A stretch of 64,000 nt of DNA from Platanthera guangdongensis (Eukaryota; Streptophyta; Magnoliopsida; Asparagales; Orchidaceae), in contig CM077157.1 of assembly GCA_039583875.1 (NCBI GenBank), positions 72,850,346 to 72,914,345 on the forward strand. The letters are read 5' to 3'. The notes below the pieces were generated by a model. The model saw nothing but the letters and a program-made list of their open reading frames with translations. It had not been told where the DNA came from and searched no databases. Position 1 is the first letter of the stretch; the number at the start of each line of letters is the position of its first letter. This document shows, piece by piece, positions 1 to 12,353 of this stretch. The position numbers and the translations under genes are program-made.

Positions 1-802
1 TGGGTTCTCAGCTCGCTTTTAGCACCACTTTCCATCCACAGACTGCCGGTCAGACAGAGCGGACCATCGGGACCATGGAGGATCTACTACGATTGTGTAT
101 ACTGGATACAGGGAGGCACTGGGAGAGAGTGTTGCCACCGGTCGAGTTCTCCTACAACAACAGTCACCAGACGAGCATTGGGATGACACCTTATGAGGCT
201 CTTTACGGGAGGAAATGCCGGACACCGCTATCTTGGGTCCAGGATGAGGACCCCAGGGCACTTGGATCGGAATATATTGAGGATACAGACGCTCCGATAC
301 GATTGATTAGGGACCAGATGCTAGAGGCCCAGAGTAGGCAGGCGAAGTACTACGATGCATGACATCAGAAGGTAGAGTTCCAGGTGGGGGACAGAGTGTT
401 CTTGAAGATACATCCGATGCAAGGTATTTCTCGGGTGCGAAGGCACAAGAAGCTCAGTCCTCGATATATGGGACCATATTTGATTCTGGAGCGGATCGGA
501 TCATGGCCTATAGGTTGGAGCTGCCGCCAGAGCTGGGGATCTTGCACGACGTCTTCCACGTCTCCTCACTACGGAGAGCTCTCCTTCGGCTAGAGCAGTA
601 TATTACCACTATAGCAGGCCCGCTAGCAGCAGACAGATCAGTTTGTTTGGAGCCGCTCCGGATTGATGATACCGCAGTCCGAGTGCTGCAGAAGAAGAAG
701 GTTCCCCTGGTAAAGGTGTTGTGGTCCAACCATGGACTGGAGGAGCACACCTGAGAGCCAAGGGATTTGATGCTAGAGCGGCACCCAGAGCTTTTTACAT
801 AA
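1..802 (+). pseudogene. Tekay-type integrase C-terminal fragment, broken
   Basis: This is the end of a Pol polyprotein, which inserts the element cDNA into chromosomes. From base 3 the frame reads through the HPQT..GQTER segment, which keeps the catalytic Glu but has Ala where the family has Asp after QT. It continues through EDLLR, the Y-N-N-S-H block and YEALYGRKCRTPLSW to the C-terminal SH3-like part (FLKIHPMQGISR, LSPRYMGPY, HDVFHVSSLRR). An in-frame TGA lies at 360-362, a frameshift near 500 moves the reading to another frame, and a further TGA at 752-754 precedes the natural stop at 800-802. The copy cannot make an active enzyme. Assignment to Tekay/Del rests on these motifs and on the typical HDVFHVS end. 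Confidence 0.85.
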
Positions 803-911
803 GGTAACACTTTAATTATTGTCTAAAGTACCTAAATTTTTATGCTTGGAAACCCCGTAGACCCGAACTTGAATTTCGGGGACGAAATTATTTCTTTTGT
901 TTATTGGAGTT
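803..911 (+). other. Untranslated spacer between integrase and LTR
   Basis: About 110 bases follow the pol stop. They contain a GGGGACGAAATTATTTC segment like the conserved end of Tekay elements just before the LTR. The expected purine tract is degenerate here: only TTGGAGTT lies next to the LTR start at 912. Confidence 0.5.
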
Positions 912-3900
912 TGTAACATCCCACTTTCAATTAGACCCCTCTACGTAGATTGGGTTAGGACATGTGGTGCGGATATGGGTTTAGACTAGGTTGAACCATG
1001 GGATTTGGGTTTAGTCACATGGGGCCCACAATAGGGCCCAAGGTAATCTAAGTCAAACCAACCCAAATTGGGGTCCTAGCCACACATTGATTCCACCACT
1101 GCACCCCTAATCCTAACACTAACTTGAGGGAACCATAAGCCATACCACAAAGTCACCTATTGACTAGAGTTGACCCAAGTCAACCCTAATCCTAATTTGG
1201 TCAAACCCACACTTAAATGCCCAATTAGTCCAAGTGGGGCACCACCATGGCCCAACCCAAGTTGGGTGGTGTCATAGGGTCCATGACCTTCAAGTGGGGT
1301 GAGCACACTCATCAAGTTGACCAAGTCAACCCTAAAAGTCAACAAAGTCAATGTGAAGCCTAAAGAAAGAAAAAGGAAGGTCAAGCCCATTCCCAATGGG
1401 CAAAGCCCACTAACCATGGCCCATGACCAGCCCAAGTGGTCAAAGACAGCTAATACCCCTCTAAATTAGGAGAGAGAATGCATGCATGGGAGTAAAATGT
1501 GAATTTTAGGAGAGAGAAGGTGGAGAAAAGAAAATGAGAGCCATGTGGCCCTCCTTCCTTCTGTCCAAGACACCTGACAAGCTTCCCCAGCTCATTCCAG
1601 AGTGAATATGCTGCTGGATGGCCACTTGGCACCATGGGTGAAGCATCCTAAGCTTGGCCGAGCCTCACCTTGGAGTTAACTCCATATACATCCACTCCCA
1701 ACAAAAACTACACCCACCATTAGCTTCAGAAGGAGGAAACGAGTGGACTTTGAGTGCTGGAGAAAGGAAATTGCTGGAGAAACCAGGAAACGGGAAGGAT
1801 TCGCCGGAGCAAGCTCGTCCATGGCTCACCGCTGCCAAACTCGCCGCCAAGCCTCAATTCCGATTCGTTTCACCTCACCTCACCCATGCTAGCTTTCTAG
1901 CTCATTTAGGCGAGACATCGGGATCAATTGAGCCCAATACCATGGGAGAAAATGAGAGAATTACAGAGCATTTCGTCTTGATCGGGATCGCCGGAGGAGC
2001 CGCCTCCGACAGCCTCACCGCCGGGAAATACTAGCCACCACCTCAACGAAGGTGGTGGCAATAATCGCCGGCCGTGGCGCCGGCCCAAGTGGCCGAAAGT
2101 GGGAAATCAAGTTGATCCAGGTCGGGCTCATCCCAGCCGTTGGCTGGAGGTAGGAGATAAACGGATGCCGTCCATCTGATTTCATATGATTAATGAATTA
2201 ATTTGATATGAACAGTAAATTATATGTCACACTTTTACACAGTTTTGCATGCTAAAAACAGGCCTCATAAATGCAATGTCAGAAGCAGACATCAACATAA
2301 AAATTGTAGGCCTAGGTTATACCTTCAATTTGCCTCCCTAAACTTGAGATTTGGAGAAGTAGTGCTCCCTGTAGGGCCATTCTACCCAGACTGGTCCTAG
2401 GCTAGGGCAGATTTTCAAATGTATGCCCAGGCCAAATTATAAGTCCTCATGACCTGAAATTTTGGTCATGTATGAGACTATGTCATACTTAGTTACTGAA
2501 CTAAAATTGGAATTTTTGGAAAAATATTTCCTATAGTTTTTAGTAAAATTCACTTATTTAATTTAATTGAATATATGGAGAAATACAACTCCAAATGGCC
2601 CCAAATTTTGGTGGCATTTCCATTGGGCCAATATCAGATAAAAATTTCAGCCTCTTTGGGCCTCTACATATTGGGTAAACCCACTTGCATGTGTATGATG
2701 AATATAGGCTTGTGGCGCTTTTAGCAAAAAAGTCTATATAATGGGGACTTAGCCTATTTGGAACATTAAAAGTCTATGAAATCTTGGTCAGAGGATTATT
2801 AGGCTGAAATATACCTTCAACATGAGTAATGAGATTTTTGGGATCAAAAATCCCATTATTTGGACTTTTTGAGTATTTGGCCATTTAAAGATAGAAATTT
2901 GAAAATAAGATTATTGATGAGTTAAAATTCTCAAATTTTGTTAAGAACTCAAGGGAGTCATATTTAACCCCTAGAAAATTTTATGGGTCTGTTAGATGAG
3001 TATATTTTGGAATTATGTAGAATTTACAATTTTTCTCATTTATGGAAATTATTTAAAAATAATGGAAATTACAGTAGGAATATTATGGAAAAATTCCTAG
3101 TGATTTAATTGTGTTTGTGACCTTATGTAATTTTCTTGATATTTTTGGATGCTTCTATAGGTTTAAAATCAAATAAATGACATTTTTGTTATATTTGTCA
3201 TATGAGTGTTGGTAAACCAAATTACTGTTTAGGACTATGAATTTTTGTATTTGGTATTATTTCAGCAATTTACATCTGCAATAAATTTCCTAGAATTTTT
3301 AGAAACATATTTAATGTACTTCATATGTAAAGTGACCAATTCATGGATTTAACTTTAGATGAAAATTAAATGGAAATATAAATGGGAAAATTACAATTCT
3401 TGGAAACCACTCATAATTAGCCTAGATGATCATCAGGAAAATTTATTAGACCAAGGGGATCATTTGATATGGTACTTCTTGTATAAAGTGACATAGGCCA
3501 CTTAATCAAAGGATTTAATTTAGAGTCTTTATGACTTAGAAAAATAGTGAAAAATCCACATAATCAATATCATATATCATAACATCCCATGATAAATGGT
3601 TAGGGTCACTTTTGCCAAGAAATTGGAAGTCGTACTTTACGGGTGGTATTAGATCATGGGTTGCGTCTAGCTCAGATAGTATATGCTACTAGGACCGTAG
3701 GGGGATAAGAATATACATTGAGATGGTAATTATTTTGGGAGAATAAACCCTGGTTGGTCTACTATAGGTCATTTCTTAGTTACAAGCGATAGAGCGCAAG
3801 TCCTAGGATAGTAATTATACCAAAGGCCAGCGGAAGACCGCCACCCTTCTATTAATATCTTAAGTCACTAGGACCACTCCAGAGTAATAATGAGAGCAGA

Positions 3901-5581
3901 ATATGGATCATAGGTAGATATAAATAAAAGTAGATATCCTTTCGAAAGGGAGCTTTGGGATTCAGCCCACCGTAGTTCCTAGTGCCCCTAAGAGCCCTTC
4001 ATCGGGCATGCCTCGGGCAGTCCTGGGATCAACCCTAAACTGCTAGGTGTAACTAACACTAAACAAGAGTAGTCAAATAGGTTAAGATATTGTGGTCCAT
4101 TCTCACCCGTGATGGGTTTGAGGGATTTTGATAAAGGCACTATGTGCAATCTCACCCGTGATGGGTTTGAGGGATTTTGAATAAAAGCACTATGTGTAAT
4201 CTCACTCATGATGGGCTGGAGGGATTTGGGACGGGTTGGTCCTGCGAGCTGGAGGCTCAGGTTGGAATATCTTACATGTACATAAACTTATGGCGGGTTA
4301 TGTGGTACTGGGCCAATCATCACACCGATGACAGTACGGTGGCTCTAGCGAGGTGTGATGGTTTGAGGGGCAGTGGGTTGTTTTACACTGCGATCTAGAG
4401 GACGATCCCTGAAAATGCACACTCGACCAAAAAGACTGGTGGGTAGCCAGCAAATAGTACGCAGAGACTCTAGAGTGCACCTAGGACGTGTACATAGGTA
4501 TATGGGAGGTCTAGGCCTGGTATTGTGATACCCGCCTAGGAGTGGAGACGCCGGCTCCATTATTGTAGTAGCCACAACGGTGGTACCAGAGAGTGATGCT
4601 AGCTCCAAAAAGTGGGAACTAAAGGTCTGTGATCACAGAGTCGTGTGCGTGAGTTGCACTTGCATGAACCATAAACGCATGCATATCATACATTCATAAT
4701 TAGGTCATACGCACCATGGATCCTTATCATATAAATTAGTATGAGCTCTTTTATATGATAAGTTATATTTCTGGAAACCTTAACTTATATGTCTGTATGG
4801 GCATTCATATAAGTTAAGATACTTGTGTGATGGTAGTAGTAGCTCATTATACTTGCTGTCTGTCTTACCTTGCCTCAGTACTTATTTACTTACTGCTCTT
4901 TACTTGTTGCTGTTCAGCTCCGCTTAATTTTCTTGCACTATATATATAGAACTACTAAAGTAGGAATATTTGTTATATATGTACTCTTAGTATAACTCCA
5001 CTGTCACCTACTTCCCTTTGTGACACCCCTTGTTGTCCTCCGCTTTGTCCTCCCGCCCGGTGCCTAGGAGTTGCGGGGGCGAGGTGTGGAGGAAACGACT
5101 TAGTCTTTTGACTAACGGTCGGTGTGACCAATCATTTTAGGAGCTCGAGTAGAGGGAGTACCAGCAGGACGAGGTGGCAGGACGTGTGGAGCTGCTACCA
5201 CCACTACCTACTACTACTGCAGCCCGGCGTCAGGTGGGACGCGTCTTCTGATGATAGTGTAGCTTCCGCATGTTGTCATTTATGAGAGAGATATTTGTCA
5301 TTATGTATTGGGCATAAGCCCTTTTCTCTATTTTTGATGAACTCATTATGGACTGGCGTACTCTTATTTATTATGAGATAGTGCTGTGACTTGTGGACTA
5401 GTTATCGCTTTATACTGCTTTTACTTCTTACTCTCTTTTGGCTGAATAGGATATATGATCGTACTAGCCGACAGGATCGGCGTGTTGCGGTGTCGACTAA
5501 CACGTGTGTTAATGCCACCGTAAGACGACGGTTCTGGGCATAAGACCGGGTGCTTCCTTTGTTAGGGGGAGGGGTCTTACA
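912..5581 (+). repeat. Very long LTR (4.67 kb) of the left Tekay element
   Basis: It starts with TGTAACATCCC directly after the pol tail and ends with GGTCTTACA, so its ends form the inverted pair TGTAA/TTACA. Right of it the sequence is Athila integrase. The 4.7 kb hold no convincing gene. The few open frames (for example 1654-2034) have no recognisable motif. An internal 50-bp tandem repeat lies at 4101-4230. A nested insertion inside it cannot be excluded without a second copy to compare. Confidence 0.65.
4101..4230 (+). repeat. Three-copy 50-bp tandem repeat inside the Tekay LTR
   Basis: The segment TCTCACCCGTGATGGG followed by TTTGAGGGATTTTG recurs at about 4101, 4150 and 4200. The third copy is more diverged. 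Confidence 0.8.
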
Positions 5582-6688
5582 GTTCTTCGCTCATCTAACT
5601 CGTTAAGTTGAAGTTTACGTTTCTCCCCTATAGAATTAGTGTCAAAATTCAAAGAGCGTATTGCCCAATACGACTTATGTTCTAATTTTATAGGCAGGTG
5701 ACAGGATTTACCATAGACTAATCTAAAGGGGTGGTCCTTATAAGTGTTTTGAAGGCGGTCCTATATGCCCACAAACAATCATTAAGTTTTCTAGATCATT
5801 GCTTCCTAATCCCTTCTATATACTTTTCTAGGATCCTCTTAAGCTCTCTATTTGAAACTTCAACTTGACCACTAGTTTGTGGATGATAAGGAGTGGATAT
5901 CCTATATGTTACTCCATATTTTTGTAATACTTTATCTAGCTGTAGATTACAAAAATGTGAACCCCTATCACTAATAAGTGCACGTGGTGTGCCAAATCAT
6001 GCAAAAAAGGTCTTTAAAAATCGGATTACTACCCTATTATCATTAGTAGGCAAAGCCTGTGCTTCAACCCACTTTGATACATAATCTACAACTACCAAAA
6101 TAAATTTATTCCCGTAAGAAACTGAAAATGGTCCCATAAAATCAATCCCACACACATCGAATACTTCACATTCAAGAATAAAGTTTTGTGGCATTTCATG
6201 TAATTTAGAAATATTACCTGATTTCTGGCAAGAATCACAGCAAAGCACATACCTTTGGGCATCCCTGAATAGAAGGGGCCAATAAAAATCACAATCAAGA
6301 ACCTTTTTTGTAGAGCAATTTGCTCCATAGTGACCACCAGCAGGACCTGAATGACACTGCTCCAGAATTTTCCAACCCTCCTCCGCTGATACACACCTTC
6401 ATATAATGGAATCTGCACATATCCGAAAAAGAAAGGGGTCCTTCTAGAAGTAATATTTCAAGTCAGAGAAAATTTCTTTTTCTACTGATATGAAAATTTT
6501 TTTGGAAGGACCTTAGCCACAAGATAGTTTGCATAATCGGCAAACCATGGATAATCAAGATTTATACTTGTAGATAAGGCAAATAGCGATTCCTCAGGAA
6601 ATGTATCAAAAATCTCAGATTCATCTAACATTGCTCATAGTGGATTTTCTAGGCGTGAGAGATGGTCTGCCGCTAAGTTTTCCGCTCC
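5582..6688 (-). pseudogene. Athila integrase, broken, end missing
   Basis: On the minus strand this follows RNase H. A zinc-binding His-His-Cys-Cys region ([11 protein letters not shown] near 6355, CCDSCQKSG near 6240) leads into the catalytic core. The three acidic residues can be located: Asp in DFMGPF (about 6130), Asp in ISDRGSHF (about 5965) and Glu in [13 protein letters not shown] (about 5850). Several frameshifts (near 6300, 6250 and 6000) and stops break it, and the last part is cut off at the Tekay junction. The protein would have inserted the element DNA; it is certainly inactive here. The spacer to RNase H (6471-6688) is also degenerate. Confidence 0.8.
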
Positions 6689-8292
6689 TCATTTATCCCT
6701 AATTTCTAAATCAAATTCTTGTAATAAAAGAACCCAACAGATTAAACGAGGTTTGACTTCCGCCTTGGCTAATAAATATCTTAGGGCAGAGTGATCGGTA
6801 TATACTACCACCTTAGACAATGTTAAATAGGATCTAAATTTATTGAAGGTGAATACCACTGCTAGGAGTTCTTTTTCTGTAGTTGTATAATTCTCCTGTG
6901 CATTATTAAGTGTTTTGCTAGCATAATATATAGGGTAAAAATGTTTGTTTCGGCGTTGTCCTAAAACAACTCCTACTGCAAAACTACTAGCGTCACACAT
7001 AATCTCAAATGGTTGAGAAAAATCGGGTGCGATCATGATAGGAGAATTAATTAACATTTCTTTTAAGAACTCAAAGGCATGTAGACACTCTTGTTCAAAA
7101 ATAAAAGGTGTGTCTTTTTCTAAAAGCCTGGTAAGTGGTTTAGCAATTTTAGAGAAGTCCTTAATAAACCGGCGATAAAATTCCACATGTCCTAAGAAAC
7201 CTCTTACTGCCTTAACGAAGATTGGTGCTGGTAACTTTTCTATGGTTTCAATTTTCGCTCTATCTACTTGAATTCCTTGGCTTGAGATTTTATGGCCTAG
7301 TACTAACCCTTCTTTCAACATGAAATGACACTTCTCCCAACTAAGCACTAGGTTAGTCTCCTCATACCTCCTAAGAACTTTTTCTAAATTATTCAGACAC
7401 AATTCAAACGAATCACCAAAAACAGAAAAATCATCCATAAACACTTCCATAATATCTTCGACATATTCGTTAAAGATGGATAACATGCACCTTTGTAAGG
7501 TGGCGGGTGCATTACATAAACCAAAAGGTATACGTCTATAGGCAAAAGTACCAAATGGGCAGGTGAATGTTGTTTTCTCCTAGTCTTCTGGTGCTATAGG
7601 GATTTGAAAGTATCCAGAAAGTCCATCTAGAAGATAATAATAAGAATGTCCTGATAAGCGTTCTAATATTTGGTCAATGAAAGGAAGAGGGAAATGGTCT
7701 TTCTTAGTGGCATCGTTTAACTTCCTATAGTCAATACAGACACGCCAACCTGTTACCGTTTGCGTTGGAATTAACTCATTCTTATCGTTAGCTACCACTG
7801 TCAGACCACCCTTCTTAGGAACGACTTGTATATGACTAACCCATGAACTATCTGAAATAGGATATATCATATCAGTATCTAATAACTTAACAATCTCTGC
7901 CTTAACTACCTCTTTTATATTGGGGTTTAGCCTACGTTGCAGTTGAATAAAAGGTTTATAGTTTTCTTCCAAAAGGATCTTGTGAGTGCAAAAATTATTA
8001 TTAATACCTTTTATATTAGATATTTGCCTTGCTATTGCACATTTACATTTCTCCAATACAATTATTAATTTATCTTTTTCAGTATTAGATAGATTAGAGG
8101 AAATAATAACTGGGTAAGAAGAATTAATTCCTAAGAATGCATACGCAAGATGATCCGGTAATTTTTTTAGTTCTACTATCGGTGGATCCTTAGTCTTATT
8201 CTTAAGAGCTTCACAATATCCTTGTGTAATCAAACTATATTCAGTCGTTCTATTCATCGAAACACAATTATCTAGAAAAAATAAATGTTCAA
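6689..8292 (-). pseudogene. Athila reverse transcriptase and RNase H, one internal stop
   Basis: This is the polymerase that copies element RNA to DNA. The first part (8292-7581) carries the RT finger motifs VPKKGG, GWRVCIDYRKLNDATKKDHFPLP and the DGLSGYFQIPI block. After a single in-frame TAG at about 7578 the frame continues with [15 protein letters not shown] and the catalytic box FMDD (7430-7441). It then runs on into RNase H, with [18 protein letters not shown] and [10 protein letters not shown] carrying the acidic residues. Only that one stop disrupts about 530 codons, so the RT is better preserved than the integrase. The upstream end stops at the CAATG duplication where the CRM-like element inserted. 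Confidence 0.9.
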
Positions 8293-8297
8293 CAATG
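8293..8297. repeat. Target-site duplication CAATG, left copy
   Basis: CAATG immediately precedes the LTR start at 8298 and recurs at 14047-14051 after the right LTR. This exact 5-bp duplication shows that 8298-14046 moved into the Athila as one unit. Confidence 0.92.
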
Positions 8298-9484
8298 TGA
8301 TGTAGCACCGTCCGAAGAGCCTACACAGATGACGTAGGATTACGTTCGCCACGCTCACACGCTCTCTTTTCCGCACAACAACGAAACACAGCAGCACAAT
8401 ATTATTATTTTTATTTATCTTTCGCGTTAACGTATGGATAACCAACCCGCTTGGAGATCAAACCACGGCTAAAGGCCGAGATCCGATCAAGCTAAATAAA
8501 GGACGAATGTTTGCGTCCGTTCGAGCGATGTTGTACCAAAGAAAGATCTACCAAGAAAATCCCGATTCGCAAACGGTTGATCTTTCCCCAACAAGAAATA
8601 ACGAGGATCGTCAATCATCTCGATAGTATTCAAAAAGTCAAATGAAAACCACAGATCTATCAAAGAAAACTCCGCGAAATTTTATTCGTTTCGAAAAATC
8701 ACGCTAAAATCGTCCACCACAAAAACGATCTAAGAAAAGAAAAACTCTTGAGTAGAATTTTCGTTACCCCTCTCGGAAAAATAGATCCGGGATGTTGGAT
8801 CCACTAGAAATGATCGCTCTCCTTTGTACTTCACGGAAGGTGCTCCAATAGAATGAAGAAACTCGCTCGTCTTCTCCGCTTTGCACCGTAGAAGATCACC
8901 CAAGCCTTTAGTTGTTTCAATCGGATCTTCTCCTCCAATGATGGCCGACTAGTAGAGAGGGGGTTGAGGGAAGTCGTGGAGGTTGCGGGGTAACAAGAGG
9001 GAAGAAGAAGGTAGAATGAAGAGAGAAGGAGGGGGGCAAAAATTTGAGAGGGGGGATGCCTCTTTTGGCTAGGAAGAGAGAAGGAAAGAGAGAAGGAGGG
9101 AATTCCAATTTTAGGAGTTCAAATTTCAAATTTTCATTCAATGAATGATTATCCCATATAATGGCCTATTTATAGAATTATAATATGAAACAGCTACATG
9201 CAGCCCAATAACAAAGATTAAATATTGTCCCAACAAAAGTGCAATTAAACAAAACATGCAAATATTTAATTAATACTTATAAGAGAATATTTATTAGTAT
9301 TAATTAATTATTATGGCGCCGCGGCCGAAGATTGTAGCGGCGATGACGTTTATCAAATTGGTTGTCGTGGCGATGCGCGTCTTTGATCGGAGAGGCACCA
9401 TCATCCGTAAGTGTGCCAGTACCATTGGCGTCATGTTGAGGGCCGTCGCCTCCATCGTCATGTTGAGGGCCGTCGCCTCCATCA
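8298..9484 (-). repeat. LTR (3' LTR) of the CRM-like non-autonomous element
   Basis: It is 1187 bp, starts TGATGTAGCACC and ends CTCCATCA on the plus strand, and is nearly identical to 12863-14046. It contains a duplicated segment GTCATGTTGAGGGCCGTCGCC (copies at about 9430 and 9457) that encodes a repeated GGDGPQHD in the overlapping pol tail. Confidence 0.93.
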
Positions 9485-10817
9485 ATCCTCCCCCGCTCGA
9501 AAATACTCATCACCGATGAGTGTGCAGGAACATAACATCGTAGGAGTTCCGCATCAAGTAGATCCACTTCTGAAGCAGAGAGCCAAGAGTCGTCCGAAGC
9601 AGGACGAACACGCCACCGAATCAAGAACCTGTGGACGTCACCGTCGGGAGTTGGAAACACAGCATCCTGCAATATCCTGTCAGGCAAGAAAGTGGTCCGG
9701 GGGAACCTTGGAAATGCGTTAGGCAAAGAAGAAAAACAAGTTTCATCATCATTAGGCGGCTTACCTCCCGTAGAGTCCGCAGGAGAGAGCGATCCAGGAA
9801 AAATCTCACCACCCACCCCATTAGAAGATTTACTGGAAATATTAAACGGCGAGATAGAAAGTTCAGGTGGTGGAGCGACATAAAGCGTTAAATCCGAAAT
9901 GTTAAAAACAGGGGAAATTCCCCAATCAGCGGGTATCTGTAATAAATATGCATTTTCGCCCAACTTCTTTAACACTCGAAAGGACCGGCTCTCCTATTCG
10001 CCAATTTCTTTATAGTGCCCGAAGGCATCCGTTCAGGGGTGAGACAAACCATTACCAAATCATCAATATTCAAGGAGACCGCTCGCCGATGTACGTTAGC
10101 GTTCGATTGATAAATAGCATATTGTTTAGCTAATTGCTCGCTAATGTGCTTATGGAGATTGTGGACGTGCGAGGCGAAATCCTGGGCAAAATGACTAGAT
10201 TTAAAAGATGGTGGTAACGGGACCAAGTCAAGAGGCACGGGGGCCTTATAACCATGCACGATCTCATTCGAAGACAAACCGGTGGACCTATTCTTTGAAT
10301 TATTGTAAGCTAATTGAGCATGAGGAAGGATAAGGTCCCATGTACCTTTATGATCTCCCACTAAGCAACGAAGTAATCCGCCCAAGCTTCGATTGACCAC
10401 TTCCATTTGCCCATCCGTTTGGGGATGATAGGCCGACGAAAACATGAGTTTTGTACCCATAAGCAACATGAGTTTTGTACCGTGTGTGGTGAACCCATGT
10501 GCAACATGACTAGAATTAATAGTAGAAAATAACGGAACTATGTCAGGTGGCACGAGTTCTTTAAATTCAAAAATTATTTCAGTGGAGCCTAACGTTTTCG
10601 TTTTAAATTTGGAATTAAATTTTAATTTAAAAACTTTGTAATGAATAGCCAGCAGAAAACGCTCGTCACCAACTACGTTTACCCACATCCATCTAAGTAA
10701 GCCTAATGGGGAGGCGGTAATAATAAACTTCTCCAAATATAAAGGGCTAGGAATGACTAGCTCGTGTCCTAACAAATCATCTACTCGAGTTAAATAAACC
10801 AGAGGGAGAGTCGACAT
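9304..10817 (-). pseudogene. CRM-like integrase C-terminus with chromodomain, plus unknown N-terminal part
   Basis: On the minus strand the first third (10817 to about 10500) matches no known domain. The frame then enters integrase at AYHPQTDGQMEVVNRSL, with the third catalytic acid Glu. It continues with LLRCLVGDHKGTWD, YNNSKNRSTG and VHGYKAPVPLDL. A frameshift near 9972 joins the C-terminal part: an SH3-like stretch (WGISPVFNISDL) and a chromodomain-like block (RFLIRWRVRPASDDSW, residues about 118-150 of the second frame). The tail is basic (YNLRPRRHNN). The last 60 codons lie in the LTR. Without RT and the first two integrase acids this cannot act as an enzyme. A targeting role for the chromodomain is known from the family and only inferred here. 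Confidence 0.8.
9485..9498 (-). promoter_or_regulatory. Polypurine tract of the CRM-like non-autonomous element
   Basis: On the minus strand GAGCGGGGGAGGAT runs directly into the LTR start TGATGG. This is the plus-strand DNA priming site. It is also coding: it specifies the Gly-Arg-Ile-Asp of the chromodomain tail, the same peptide found at the same place in the element at 43750-50891. Confidence 0.8.
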
Positions 10818-11228
10818 GGTTGATTCCGTAGGGGAAGTTAAGTCACACTCAACGTCAAAATACAGATTACTCGTCCAATAACAAGCCTCCGGTTACAGGC
10901 CGTTAAAATCATAGGAAAAATTAAACAGTAGATTCGTCCTCACTGAAAACTCAGCCGACAAGTCTTCCAACTCACTCGATACTTCATTTAATTCAGAATT
11001 AGTGATCGTATCATAAGTAGGCAAAATCGTAACCGACAACATTTCTAAACAGTTTTGGGCCCCAGGTAAAGGAGCTATCATCAACGAAATGTCTTTCTGG
11101 CCCTCAGGGCTACCGTCATCCAAAGATAATTTTTCCCCACAATGTAAATTTTCCAAAACGACACATCCTTTGTTAATCAACTCTTCCCATGAAGTGGGTG
11201 CGTCGTCACAATCAAAATAAAGGGATGG
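10818..11228 (-). other. Unknown coding-like segment of the non-autonomous element
   Basis: A 95-codon open frame (11180-10893, minus strand) rich in Glu, Leu and Ser lies between the gag-like ORF and the integrase tail. I recognise no motif. Protease and RT would be expected at this place in an autonomous relative. It may once have been one frame with the acidic C-terminal half of the gag-like ORF. Confidence 0.45.
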
Positions 11229-12353
11229 TCAAATCGAATCCCGGGGAGTATCAAAATTAACTTGACTTTTAAGCGGCGTTGATACCGTAAATGAACTAAC
11301 TCCCGGATGTATCATAATAAGATTATCCCAAATTGAACAACCATCCCAAGGTGACTCTTCCAATACCGTTGAAACATCCATTAATTCTTGGTCAACCATA
11401 ATAATACCAGGTCCTAACAAGTCATCACCTAATTTAGTAACAGGTAAGCTTTCAACATTGGATGACTCTACCAACTCAGCCGGAACGTCTTCTGACTCAG
11501 GGTCATCAGACGACTCCCTGACTAAAATATCGTCGAAGGGGGGTGGAGATGATTCCTCAGGGGAGAAATCCTCGTCCAGGTCACTAGGGTAACCAATCTC
11601 CTCAACATCACTAAAAGCGTCGGCGAGAATTGCCTCGTCCTCAGTGACGGGCTTAGTCCTATTCACATCCTCAGGTTCAACAGGAGAGTTAGGCACTATC
11701 GTAAGTGAAGGAAGACTCTCACCTGGCTGATTAACTTCATCATCCAGAGATTCTATATCCACATAAGAATCCTCAGAGGTATCAGTCACTATACCAGAGG
11801 GCCTAGATGTCGAGGCTAAAGAAGCAAGCACCCTAATAGTAACCTCTTTCGAGTTTAAATTTTGGGGTCTAAATGGCTTATGTTCCCAATAGGTGGGACT
11901 AGGCACACTTTGGTTATTACTATCTCTCTGGGGATAGGATCTATCCTGAGGCGTAGGGTCACTCCTATAAGCAGATACGGGTCTGGTGCCATAACTATTC
12001 TTACTAACGAGTGTGGTGCTATTAGTGCGCAGGTAGGCGAGATCAAATTGATCCGAGAGGAGGCTACGCATGTGCGGCCAAGCATAATGATAACTACCAA
12101 CACGACGCTCTTCGTTTAACAAAAATAATTGGGCTCGACCTACTAATCGCTCTCGGGCAAAGCTAACCTTTTCGTAGTCATCCCATAAGTGATAATTAAA
12201 ATATTGTTCTAATCCCTTAAGCCAATCTCTAAAATTTTGGGGATACTCTAAACCGTCATAAGTAGGATAAATGTGGTGTGCCCTATGGGTGTGTTTAGCC
12301 ATATCCTTAGCATAGGAATAGTCTAACTGGGTAGCATATATGTCATATGCCAT
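11229..12353 (-). CDS. Gag-like protein with long acidic C-terminal region
   Basis: This is an intact 374-codon frame on the minus strand, starting at the ATG at 12353. Residues about 25-110 resemble a chromovirus Gag: YPTYDGLEYPQNFRDWLKGL, EKVSFARERLVGRAQ and LLSDQFDLAYLRT, the last matching LTDQYVLAYHRT in the element at 45153. Residues about 170-330 are strikingly acidic (runs such as YVDIESLDDE and SDLDEDFSPEES) and lack a zinc knuckle and protease. The family Gag forms the capsid-like particle. Here the N-terminal half may still do so, while the acidic half has no known role. That so long a frame is free of stops in an element without pol is notable. Confidence 0.65.
   Translation of the reverse strand: MAYDIYATQLDYSYAKDMAKHTHRAHHIYPTYDGLEYPQNFRDWLKGLEQYFNYHLWDDYEKVSFARERLVGRAQLFLLNEERRVGSYHYAWPHMRSLLSDQFDLAYLRTNSTTLVSKNSYGTRPVSAYRSDPTPQDRSYPQRDSNNQSVPSPTYWEHKPFRPQNLNSKEVTIRVLASLASTSRPSGIVTDTSEDSYVDIESLDDEVNQPGESLPSLTIVPNSPVEPEDVNRTKPVTEDEAILADAFSDVEEIGYPSDLDEDFSPEESSPPPFDDILVRESSDDPESEDVPAELVESSNVESLPVTKLGDDLLGPGIIMVDQELMDVSTVLEESPWDGCSIWDNLIMIHPGVSSFTVSTPLKSQVNFDTPRDSI

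Larger units (their letters stand above)
1..5581 (+). mobile_element. Tekay/Del-type Ty3-gypsy element, 3' part
   Basis: The element enters from the left edge. It consists of the integrase C-terminus (1-802), a short untranslated stretch (803-911) and one very long LTR (912-5581). The order integrase then LTR, the C-terminal integrase motif series and the TGTAACATCCC LTR start fit the Tekay/Del chromovirus clade. The right edge abuts Athila integrase sequence directly, so this element probably inserted into the Athila. The left half lies outside the window, so the target-site duplication (predicted GTTCT) cannot be checked. Confidence 0.8.

Noticed and set aside
1157..2034. Open frames of 60-126 codons in the left Tekay LTR
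   Set aside because: No motifs, no homology recognised, and frames on both strands overlap. They are chance frames in non-coding LTR.
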